The notes under the pieces were generated by a model, which was not told the origin of the DNA, did no database searches, and saw only the letters and a list, made by a program, of their open reading frames with translations. Below, piece after piece: positions 57,526-64,000 of a stretch of 64,000 nucleotides of DNA. Positions within the stretch are counted from its first letter, which is position 1. Each line of letters starts with the position of its first letter. A program made the position numbers and the translations under genes. Source of the DNA: Rossellomorea aquimaris (GTDB taxonomy: Bacteria > Bacillota > Bacilli > Bacillales > Bacillaceae_B); the NCBI RefSeq assembly GCF_003315075.1, contig NZ_QNRJ01000002.1, positions 276,367 to 340,366 of the forward strand, read 5' to 3'.

Positions 57526-58574
57526 TCTTTGTCTTCAAATTTCTCTATAAAGTTTTGTGTGTAGTACCTTTTATAAACCCCTACTCCAAGATGGGTGAAT
57601 TTTTGTTCCAGCAGAATCTTTCGGTGGCCTTCTGAATTCAGCCAGCCATGAACGGCTTCTGGAGCGTCCGAGTACTGGGAAGCGATGTTTTCCCCTGCAG
57701 TCTTGAACATAACATTTTCACTTTCCAGACGCTCAGATAGGTTCCCGAAGGTGGGTGAATCATGTGAGAAATAATCTTCTTCATACATTTCTTGACTATG
57801 ACCCCTCGCTACCATTGCCGTTTCTTCATCCCATTTTAGTATATCTTCTTCGAATTGATGTCTGATCACATTTGTAATATCAAAAATCTGCTGTTCGCTT
57901 GCACGATTCACTTTATCCCATTCGTCCTCGCTTGGCTCTTGTTCCTCAGCCAATTCCCCTCTATACATCATTTCATATGGATGCATCTCGATCAGTGTTT
58001 GACTATCAAGAAAGCGGATACTCGTAAGTCTCCCTGTGAATTTGTCCAGATAAAGCTGGGCATAAATATCTCCAAGGGTTACGAGAAGCCGTGTATTCAG
58101 GTCCTCTTCATTTAATTCAAACTGATAAGCACCTGATTCGTCATTTACAACGATTTCAGAATCCACAATGGTAAAACGGTAAATGTCTTCTAAACGTTGT
58201 CCCAATTTATAAGGAGCCACATCCACCTGATTTCCAATGGCAAACAACGTAACGACTTTATGATTGTTAACGCCAATTTGTATGTATTGTTTATCCGATA
58301 TCGGGTAGATCCACCATTCATACCCGTAGGAGCTTGGTTCGACCCGCTCTGGGTCTCCCAAAGCTTCAATTACCTTTTTCGTATCTTTGCCGATCCAAGT
58401 TGATAACCCTGATGCAGGTCGTTCACCTGGAGCTTCGATTGATTGATTTAATTGGTTTTCGTTGTCTTCTTTAAGAGTTTGGGTTTCTGGTCCTTTAAGA
58501 GGCTCATTTTCTTGTTTTTGACCTTGATAAATACCAATAAATAAAATAATGACGAGAATGATCAAAATACGCAA
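57522..58574 (-). CDS. ylbC: CAP/SCP-domain secreted protein YlbC
   Basis: 350 residues with an N-terminal hydrophobic segment, a middle CAP-associated (about 60-200) domain and a C-terminal CAP domain (about 235-340) with HSQEMYEEDYFSHDSPTFGNLSERLE and GENIASQYSDAPEAVHGWLNSEGHR. The nearest canonical start is TTG 58574, which is 18 bases from GGAGGG. A CTG at 58586 has ideal spacing, so the start is uncertain. Function unknown; probably extracellular. Confidence 0.9.
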   Translation of the reverse strand: MRILIILVIILFIGIYQGQKQENEPLKGPETQTLKEDNENQLNQSIEAPGERPASGLSTWIGKDTKKVIEALGDPERVEPSSYGYEWWIYPISDKQYIQIGVNNHKVVTLFAIGNQVDVAPYKLGQRLEDIYRFTIVDSEIVVNDESGAYQFELNEEDLNTRLLVTLGDIYAQLYLDKFTGRLTSIRFLDSQTLIEMHPYEMMYRGELAEEQEPSEDEWDKVNRASEQQIFDITNVIRHQFEEDILKWDEETAMVARGHSQEMYEEDYFSHDSPTFGNLSERLESENVMFKTAGENIASQYSDAPEAVHGWLNSEGHRKILLEQKFTHLGVGVYKRYYTQNFIEKFEDKE

Positions 58575-58988
58575 AACGGTTCTCAGAAATTTCCCTCCTC
58601 TCTGCTATCTCTATCAGGATATGCCACAAATACTAGAATTATTATACCATTGTTTATGATTCAAAAACTTCAGTCTAGTATAAAGGATAGCATATTTTCA
58701 TTCCTTCTAAAACAAATGAATCTCTATAGGGAGAGGTTTCTACCCCAAATTAAATGGAGAGATAACCCTACTTGGTCATTCCTTTCTCCTGCAGGATATT
58801 CATTTTTTTAAAAATGACAAATTCAAATGATTGAAGACATTGCAAGATAAAGGTTTTTCCACTATTATTAAGAATGAGAAATACCGCATTTAGTATCATT
58901 GTACATACACCGATATAAATGCTTCTACCATACGAAAAGCATCAGGGCTCGTAAGTCCTCATGCCGGACAATATAGGAGGGAATTTTT
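58575..58988. other. divergent intergenic region between ylbC and yugN-like gene
   Basis: About 410 bases without a gene. It holds the yugN-like promoter (58840-58868, listed separately), a minus-strand TATAAT near 58655 with a poor -35 that may serve ylbC, and a small hairpin GCAT-AGGGC ... GTCCT-ATGC in the yugN leader at about 58948-58973. Nothing else could be identified. Confidence 0.6.
58840..58868 (+). promoter_or_regulatory. sigma-A promoter of the yugN-like gene
   Basis: TTGCAA (58840-58845), 17 bases, TATTAT (58863-58868), giving a leader of about 115 bases before the ATG. Confidence 0.72.
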
Positions 58989-59348
58989 ATGCGTTTTGAA
59001 GGAACTGAATTTGAAAGCTTAAAAGTGGACTTAAACCGGTTAGACGAGATTATGGAATCTCACGGACTTGTTCGTGCAGGTCAATGGGATTATGAAAGAG
59101 TGACGTACGATCGTAAATTCGAAATCAGGGAAGGAATCTTCTATTTACGAATCCAAGGTCTTGCTACTGAGGGAGATATCGGAAAGCATGACGCCGTTAT
59201 TCAACTTATGACTCCATTATTAGGAAAACATTACTATCCACACGGTATTGAATACGGTGAAGGTGAAGAATTCCCTAAACATCTGATTACTTCTTGTGAA
59301 AAACTTATTGCAGATGTTAAAAAAGAAGCAACGAACTTTGCCTGGTAA
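58989..59348 (+). CDS. YugN-like family protein
   Basis: 119 residues, no signal or membrane segment, starting MRFEGTEFESLKVDLNRLDEIM. The YugN-like family is small and restricted to Bacilli; function unknown. ATG 58989 follows AGGAGG with about nine bases of spacing. Confidence 0.85.
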   Translation: MRFEGTEFESLKVDLNRLDEIMESHGLVRAGQWDYERVTYDRKFEIREGIFYLRIQGLATEGDIGKHDAVIQLMTPLLGKHYYPHGIEYGEGEEFPKHLITSCEKLIADVKKEATNFAW

Positions 59349-59358
59349 TATCAGTTTA

Positions 59359-59392
59359 TGTAAAGACTGTCTATCTTCGGACAGTCTTTTTC
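59359..59392 (+). terminator. terminator after the yugN-like gene
   Basis: AAAGACTGTC paired with GACAGTCTTT and an eight-base loop, then a T run. Confidence 0.9.
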
Positions 59393-59568
59393 TCTATCAT
59401 CCACTGAACATTTATCCAAACTCCACTAAGTGCCCTATTCTAGATACGCTTGAACTCTAATATAAATAGATGTAAAACCTTCGGAATTTCACTTTCTTCC
59501 TACTGTTCATTCTTCTCATTCTCTCATATAATGATAGTAATAGGTTTCTGTTAGAAAGGGGTACACCA

Positions 59569-60627
59569 TTGTCCAAGTTTTTCACGAAAAAAGTTTTAAT
59601 GATCACACTTATCACCTTAATACTGGCTATAGTTGCTATTTTTATATTACCTGTTTCAGTCCCCTTGATTACTGCGATTATAACAGCTCTTTTCCTTGAG
59701 CCTGCCGTTAGTTTTATACAAAATCGTTTCTCTGCAAAACGTCGAATGGCGGTACTTTCGGTTTTTATCCTGTTCCTGCTGCTTATAAGCGTAACCTCGT
59801 TCTTCGTTACTACAAAAGTCGTTGGTGAAGGTATTAAGCTGATAGAAGATGCACCTAAATATGTAAACCAATTAAGCGATATTTGGCTTGATTACGAGGA
59901 TCGCCTGCTGAATGCGACAGAGGATCTTCCTGATGAACTAGTGAGAAGCTTCAGTGAAGACGTACAAAGCTTTTTAAATAGTGGAAAGACGAAGATTCTC
60001 AACTCTGTCAATATTGAAAAGATAAGTGTGTTTTTATCTTATATACCCAATTACTTAGTGAGTTTTCTCGTATACTTAATTGCTCTCTTTCTTTTCATGT
60101 TGGACTTACCTCGAATTAAGAAGTCCATTTATGGTCACCTGACAGAAAGAACAGCGGAGAAAGTGGCGTTTATGACTTCCCGACTCACCTATGTTATTTT
60201 TGGATTCTTTAAAGCGCAATTCCTGGTGAGTATCATCATCTTTTTCGTTTCCTTGATTGGACTTCTATTCATTGCTCCAGAAGTTGCGATCGTGATGTCG
60301 ATTATCATATGGGTGATTGATTTTATTCCTTTGATAGGATCCATCGTCGTTTTGGCACCATGGGCTATTTTCCATCTGCTGACAGGAAATATCGCATTAG
60401 GAACTCAACTCGCAGTATTGGCAGCCATTCTTCTAATCATAAGAAGAACGGTAGAGCCTAAAGTAATGGGAACCCACATTGGTTTATCCCCGCTTGCTAC
60501 ATTAATCGCCATGTACCTCGGCCTAAAACTCTTTGGTGTATTGGGCTTTATTATCGGGCCGCTCATCCTTATCGTGTTTAATTCGGCTAAAGAGGCTGGT
60601 ATTATAAAAACGAATTTCAAGTTGTGA
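59569..60627 (+). CDS. AI-2E/YtvI-type transporter-like membrane protein
   Basis: 352 residues with about seven to eight transmembrane segments, starting TTG 59569 after AAAGGGG. The C-terminal VEPKVMGTHIGLSPLATLIAMYLGLKLFG is the hallmark of the AI-2E transporter superfamily. Members of this fold in Bacillus include YtvI (a sporulation membrane protein), sodium-type exporters and others. The substrate cannot be assigned. Confidence 0.88.
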   Translation: MSKFFTKKVLMITLITLILAIVAIFILPVSVPLITAIITALFLEPAVSFIQNRFSAKRRMAVLSVFILFLLLISVTSFFVTTKVVGEGIKLIEDAPKYVNQLSDIWLDYEDRLLNATEDLPDELVRSFSEDVQSFLNSGKTKILNSVNIEKISVFLSYIPNYLVSFLVYLIALFLFMLDLPRIKKSIYGHLTERTAEKVAFMTSRLTYVIFGFFKAQFLVSIIIFFVSLIGLLFIAPEVAIVMSIIIWVIDFIPLIGSIVVLAPWAIFHLLTGNIALGTQLAVLAAILLIIRRTVEPKVMGTHIGLSPLATLIAMYLGLKLFGVLGFIIGPLILIVFNSAKEAGIIKTNFKL

Positions 60628-60629
60628 AA

Positions 60630-60669
60630 ATAGACCAATTCCCATTAGCAGGGAATTGGTCTATTATCC
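60630..60669. terminator. bidirectional terminator
   Basis: AATAGACCAATTCCC paired with GGGAATTGGTCTATT around a seven-base loop, between convergent genes. Confidence 0.9.
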
Positions 60670-60680
60670 TTTATTTTCTC

Positions 60681-61826
60681 TTAAAAGAAATCGTAAAAGA
60701 ATGGATACTTGCCCTGGGATAAGGATTGGAGCTTATGAAAATCCTCCTCCCCAACCTGAAGTTTTCCCATTTGGAGCAGTTCCTCTGGGGTATGCACTCC
60801 AAAGATCAATGCTGTGAAAGCTTTGATGTCGAGCGAAATCGGTGCCTCAATCTTTTCACCAACCATCACTTCATTTTCATTAAGAATAAAAGTGCTGTTA
60901 TTCCAAGCCGCTGTCGAATCCGTAATGGAGAATTCAAGTTGATACGGAAAATCGATCTCTTTTACATATCTCTTCAAGAAGTTTTCTACATCGACGATTC
61001 TTGCCATGAAGTATGGGTGCTTCTCCAATTTAATTCTTGGGTCCTTCAACATGATTGGTAGCACTTCACAGGGGTTCAATATAAGTTCAGCTTCATTCAC
61101 CATGGAGTCGTGCTGACAAATGAAGTTCCATAAACCAATTCTTGCATCACTTGTCAGTGGAACAAACTCTTCCACCTTCATCTTTTCCTTTTTCACTTCA
61201 TAAGTAAGGTACCCGGTTGCTTCCCCTGCATCGTTATAATATATCGCTATCCACAGATCGGTGATGCTCCTTTCCCTCCACCAGTTTTTTGAACGTACCA
61301 GCATCCCATTATGCTGCTCCGCATAGCGATCATAAATCGATTCCAATTCATTTGGGTATGTATCCTTCTTAAATCTCCTGATACGGCCATTGTAAGGCTT
61401 TAATGGCACAAGATCCTTCTTCACAAGCTGCACCTTGTGAAAAGATGCAAATACTTCCCATCCGAATTTCCGATAGAAATCAATGGAAAATGGATGAAGC
61501 ATGGATAGGACTTTGCCATCTTCCTTCATCTTCAGTAATGAATGATTCATTAATTGGCGCACATACCCTCTTCTTCTGAACTCCGGATAGGTGGCGACTC
61601 CGGCAATACCTCCCATCGGATACACATGTTCACCCAGCTGGATTTGGAGCGGGATCAAATGAAGCTTCGCAGCTAATTTCTCTTCTTCATGTATTCCATA
61701 AACAGTATGACCTTTGGTCTGTTGAAAGCGTCTTTTCCTGTCTTCACTTGGTACTACATATTGAAACGCATATTCGGATAACTGTAAAGATTCTTCAAAC
61801 TGCCCGTGATTCAATTTTGTAATCAT
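60681..61826 (-). CDS. Eis-like GNAT acetyltransferase
   Basis: 381 residues. The N-terminal GNAT half has the acetyl-CoA motif GVATYPEFRRRGYVRQLMNHSL (about 76-96) and a second GNAT-like half, ending in an SCP2-like sterol-carrier domain (about 285-375). This three-part layout is the Eis family, members of which acetylate amines including aminoglycosides. Whether this one confers resistance cannot be told from sequence. Confidence 0.85.
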   Translation of the reverse strand: MITKLNHGQFEESLQLSEYAFQYVVPSEDRKRRFQQTKGHTVYGIHEEEKLAAKLHLIPLQIQLGEHVYPMGGIAGVATYPEFRRRGYVRQLMNHSLLKMKEDGKVLSMLHPFSIDFYRKFGWEVFASFHKVQLVKKDLVPLKPYNGRIRRFKKDTYPNELESIYDRYAEQHNGMLVRSKNWWRERSITDLWIAIYYNDAGEATGYLTYEVKKEKMKVEEFVPLTSDARIGLWNFICQHDSMVNEAELILNPCEVLPIMLKDPRIKLEKHPYFMARIVDVENFLKRYVKEIDFPYQLEFSITDSTAAWNNSTFILNENEVMVGEKIEAPISLDIKAFTALIFGVHTPEELLQMGKLQVGEEDFHKLQSLSQGKYPFFYDFF

Positions 61827-61908
61827 GATCTATCTGCTCCCTTCTACTATTTCTACATTCGACGGTGCTTCTACCATTCCCTTTAGTAAAACACTTTTTA
61901 ACAGTCAA

Positions 61909-61945
61909 AAAAAACCTATCATGTGATGAATCACATAATAGGTTT
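61909..61945 (-). terminator. terminator after the ctaM-like gene
   Basis: AAAACCTAT-ATGTGA paired with TCACAT-ATAGGTTTT around TTCA (one mismatch), followed on the minus strand by eight T. Confidence 0.85.
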
Positions 61946-61949
61946 TTGT

Positions 61950-62411
61950 TTAATATCCGAGTATTGCACGAATGACAGAAGTTGTTTCTCCGCCTTTATA
62001 GAATACGTAAAGGAGCAGATACACAGCGACTCCTGTAATAGCCGTAAAGAACCAGATAAAACTTGTAATTGGCCCCAGCTTACGGTGCCTTGCTAAACGG
62101 TTTTTATAGCCCGTCCACAAGCTCATCAAGCCAAATACTGCCCCGGTTGTGGCCAAAGTTATATGGAAAACAAGGAAAATCGTATAATAAATCTTGATGC
62201 TATCGGGACCGCCAAAGGACGTGTTTCCAACAAAAATCGTTCTGCTCATATAAATGATGAAAAAGATAAGCGCCAAAATACCTGCAAGTGTCATGGTTTT
62301 TTGATGTTGCTCAATCCTTCTCTGTTTAATCTGCCACCAGCCAATCGCAACTGTTACTGCACTTAACACGATAAAGGTGGTACTAATGGTAGGTAAAATA
62401 GGTAAACCCAT
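61950..62411 (-). CDS. ctaM: DUF420-family membrane protein (CtaM-like cytochrome oxidase assembly)
   Basis: 153 residues with four hydrophobic segments. The DUF420 signature includes HQKTMTLAGILALIFFIIYMSR and the heme-type histidines in FHITLAT and RHRKLGP. The Staphylococcus aureus homologue CtaM is needed for cytochrome aa3 maturation, and the B. subtilis homologue is YozB. It is 72 bases downstream of ctaG on the same strand, which supports a role in oxidase assembly. Confidence 0.9.
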   Translation of the reverse strand: MGLPILPTISTTFIVLSAVTVAIGWWQIKQRRIEQHQKTMTLAGILALIFFIIYMSRTIFVGNTSFGGPDSIKIYYTIFLVFHITLATTGAVFGLMSLWTGYKNRLARHRKLGPITSFIWFFTAITGVAVYLLLYVFYKGGETTSVIRAILGY

Positions 62412-62483
62412 CTCTGTTCCTCTCTTTTCTAAAGATAATATGCTATGTAATCAGAGGAATGACGTTCATCATCCCTTCATACG

Positions 62484-63389
62484 TTACTGTTCTGTCAACT
62501 TAGGATCAACGGGATCATAGGAGAGCTTTTCTTGTTTCTCCTGATCTTGGCGATACCATTGAAAAAACAGGTTGAACAGCATAACTCCAAAAACAATTTC
62601 CTGAATAATCTTCATGATCACTCCGCCAAGCTGCTGATCATTTTCTAAAGACATATCGGTAAATAACTCAGGACCCGTCAGCGTCAACCCTTCCAGAGTA
62701 TCCACGGGCACACAAAGCGCCAACGCTTTAAGAAACTCCTGTGGATCATAATAAGTAGCATATAAGGGATTCTCGGCAAAAATGATCAATCCGCATGCCG
62801 GAGTTAATAAGACTGCACTCCCAAGAATATATCCAATACGCTTGAGCCCGCTTAAGTCAATATCGTCATCCACTGGATTTAGTAAAGGCCACCACATAAA
62901 TAATGATAATAAGAATAGTATAACGGTTGCCATACCGTGAAGAGTGGCATCAGTTCGGACATTATCAAACACTACAGGTATATGATATATCGAAAAGATG
63001 ATATTGAAAGATAATAAAGAGATCAATGGTTTTGTCATAAACTTAAATACTTGCTTAACCACCGGTAACTCAATTGCAGCTTTCCAGACCCATTTAGGAA
63101 TTCCCAATACGAGCAGTGGAGTGACCACTAAATATAGTAACGCCATCTGAGTCATATGAGCAGAAAATAAAATGGTACCTAGTACCTCCACCGGCGAACC
63201 CTTAATTCCATATAATAGGACCATTGTCAGAATAAAATAAGTGGCTTCTTTTCTGGTCAATTTTTCACTTTCTTTAAAGCCGTCTCTCCATTTGACAGTG
63301 ATCAAGAAATACACGACCGTAATAAATACTAAAGCCAATATAAAGAATGGGCTCCATAAAGCCATAAAACCAAAAATACCCAAAGGCAT
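62484..63389 (-). CDS. ctaG: cytochrome c oxidase assembly factor CtaG
   Basis: 301 residues with about seven transmembrane segments. CtaG is required for active cytochrome caa3 oxidase in B. subtilis, probably in copper delivery. The family motifs HMTQMALLYLVVTPLLVLGIP and the WWPLLNP region are present. The rest of the cta cluster would lie to the right of the window. Its promoter is at 63425-63453. Confidence 0.95.
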   Translation of the reverse strand: MPLGIFGFMALWSPFFILALVFITVVYFLITVKWRDGFKESEKLTRKEATYFILTMVLLYGIKGSPVEVLGTILFSAHMTQMALLYLVVTPLLVLGIPKWVWKAAIELPVVKQVFKFMTKPLISLLSFNIIFSIYHIPVVFDNVRTDATLHGMATVILFLLSLFMWWPLLNPVDDDIDLSGLKRIGYILGSAVLLTPACGLIIFAENPLYATYYDPQEFLKALALCVPVDTLEGLTLTGPELFTDMSLENDQQLGGVIMKIIQEIVFGVMLFNLFFQWYRQDQEKQEKLSYDPVDPKLTEQ

Positions 63390-63424
63390 TTGCTCACCTC
63401 ATTTCACATTTAACACCTATCCCC

Positions 63425-63453
63425 ATTATACTGACAACCCTCCCCCACTTCAA
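63425..63453 (-). promoter_or_regulatory. sigma-A promoter of ctaG-ctaM
   Basis: Minus-strand TTGAAG (63448-63453), 17 bases, TATAAT (63425-63430). It is about 35 bases before the ctaG ATG and 30 bases from the repeat array. Confidence 0.78.
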
Positions 63454-63483
63454 CGGAAGGTAATGACAAGTTCTTGACAATTC

Positions 63484-63609
63484 GAAAAGCGGAGGCGGCT
63501 TGATCAGGCCCGACAAGCATAAGACGATTCTGCCGGAAAGGCGTTTTTTGCCTTTTTGGCAGAATTGGCTTATGACCTCGAGGGCCTAGCCGCTGGAGCT
63601 GGACAATTA
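63484..63609 (+). repeat. repeat copy 1 (126 bases)
   Basis: Outer helix GCGGCT/AGCCGC plus AGGCCC/GGGCCT; middle helix CATAAG/CTTATG plus ATTCTGCC/GGCAGAAT. Confidence 0.9.
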
Positions 63610-63735
63610 GAAAAGCGGAGGGGCTTTGCACAGAGGCGACAAGCATAAGACGAACATACCGGAAAGGCGCTCTTTGCCTTTTTGGTATGTTTGACTTATG
63701 ACCTCGAGCCTCTAAGCCCCGGAGCTGGACAATTA
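63610..63735 (+). repeat. repeat copy 2 (126 bases)
   Basis: Outer helix GGGGCTT/AAGCCCC plus AGAGGC/GCCTCT; middle helix CATAAG/CTTATG plus AACATACC/GGTATGTT. Differs from copy 1 at both sides of each helix. Confidence 0.9.
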
Positions 63736-63856
63736 GAAAAGCGGAGCCGACTGGGTAGGCCCGACAAGCACATTGGGAAAAGCCAAAAAGGCGCTCTTTG
63801 CCTTATTGGCTTTTATCAATGTGACCTCGAGGGACTAGGAGGCGTAGCTGGACAAT
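63736..63856 (+). repeat. repeat copy 3 (121 bases)
   Basis: Middle helix CACATTG/CAATGTG plus AAAAGCCAA/TTGGCTTTT is perfect. The outer helix is degraded (mismatches at three positions). Confidence 0.88.
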
Positions 63857-63982
63857 GAAAAGCGGAGAGGCTTTGCACAGAGGCGACAAGCATAAGACGA
63901 ACATACCGGAAAGGCGCTCTTTGCCTTTTTGGTATGTTTGACTTATGACCTCGAGCCTCTAAGCCCCGGAGCTGGACAATTA
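63857..63982 (+). repeat. repeat copy 4 (126 bases)
   Basis: Nearly identical to copy 2 with a single base change (GAGGCTT instead of GGGGCTT), which breaks one outer pair. Copy 5 then begins like copy 3, so the array alternates with a period of about 247 bases. Confidence 0.9.
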
Positions 63983-64000
63983 GAAAAGCGGAGCCGACTT
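63983..64000 (+). repeat. repeat copy 5, first 18 bases
   Basis: GAAAAGCGGAGCCGACTT, identical to the opening of copy 3 except for the last base; runs off the window. Confidence 0.85.

Larger units (their letters stand above)
63484..64000 (+). repeat. tandem array of about 126-base structured repeats, continuing past the window
   Basis: Four complete head-to-tail copies plus the first 18 bases of a fifth. Each opens with GAAAAGCGGAG and closes with GCTGGACAAT. Unpaired landmarks shared by all copies include CGACAAGC and GACCTCGAG. Each copy folds as an outer helix, a middle two-part helix and an inner AAGGC/GCCTT hairpin. The helix sequences differ between copies while staying mostly complementary. 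No coding region overlaps it credibly. Confidence 0.92.

Noticed and set aside
63410..63646. 78-residue frame through repeat copies 1 and 2
   Set aside because: Created by the repeats; copies 3 and 4 do not keep it open, so it is not a gene.
63484..64000. CRISPR array as an explanation for the tandem repeat
   Set aside because: The units are head-to-tail with no unique spacers between short direct repeats, and no cas genes are present.

Overview
The window is a piece of chromosome from a spore-forming, low-G+C Gram-positive rod of the family Bacillaceae. The evidence is a pyr operon under PyrR attenuation, a Bacillus-type division and cell-wall (dcw) cluster with spoVD and spoVE, the spoIIGA-sigE-sigG sporulation locus, and the ylb genes in Bacillus subtilis order. 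Protein similarity to B. subtilis is high but not species-level; a Rossellomorea- or Bacillus-like marine/soil lineage is my guess. Most genes lie on the minus strand, so the window reads biologically from right to left. I see no prophage, insertion sequence, CRISPR array, tRNA or rRNA.

Layout, left to right. 1-5450: pyr operon (carA partial, pyrC, pyrB, pyrP, pyrR) with three PyrR-binding attenuators and a near-consensus promoter overlapping the end of rluD. 5447-10516: rluD, lspA, a YlyA-like gene, and ileS behind an isoleucine T-box. 10513-14553: divIVA, ylmH, ylmG, sepF, ylmE, ylmD, ylmC. 14699-17481: sigG, sigE, spoIIGA with forespore-type and Spo0A-type promoters. 17679-36190: the dcw cluster ftsZ, ftsA, sbp, ylxX, ylxW, divIB, a 1.4-kb gap, spoVE, murD, mraY, a small Mur-ligase-like gene, murE, spoVD, pbpB, ftsL, rsmH, mraZ. 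36385-42880: bshC, a DUF3397 gene, a panE-like gene and a three-gene biotin-dependent acyl-CoA carboxylase with a CcpA-type cre site. 43017-58574: ylbP, gerR/ylbO, an enoyl-CoA hydratase, rpmF, ylbN, tmcAL, ylbL, ylbK, ylbJ, coaD, rsmD, an unknown exported protein, ylbG, ylbF, ylbE, ylbD, ylbC and small unknown genes. 58840-63453: yugN-like, an AI-2E/YtvI-type membrane protein, an Eis-like acetyltransferase, ctaM-like (DUF420) and ctaG. 63484-64000: a tandem array of about 126-bp structured repeats running off the window.

The genes form a pipeline for growth and sporulation: pyrimidine supply, peptidoglycan precursor synthesis (MurE, MraY, MurD), septum assembly (FtsZ, FtsA, SepF, DivIVA, DivIB, FtsL, PBP2B), the spore-specific versions (SpoVD, SpoVE), and compartment sigma factors. 

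The most unusual points are: (1) a 136-residue protein that looks like an isolated Mur-ligase N-terminal domain, sitting at the ancestral murF position between murE and mraY and translationally coupled to mraY; (2) absence of murG and murB between spoVE and divIB, replaced by a gene-free stretch with two oppositely oriented stem-loop repeats; (3) the 63484-64000 tandem repeat, whose helices change by compensating substitutions from copy to copy, which argues for selection on an RNA or DNA fold; (4) an uncharacterised small protein with a C-terminal Cys cluster encoded beside ylbF, which also ends in a Cys-rich tail.
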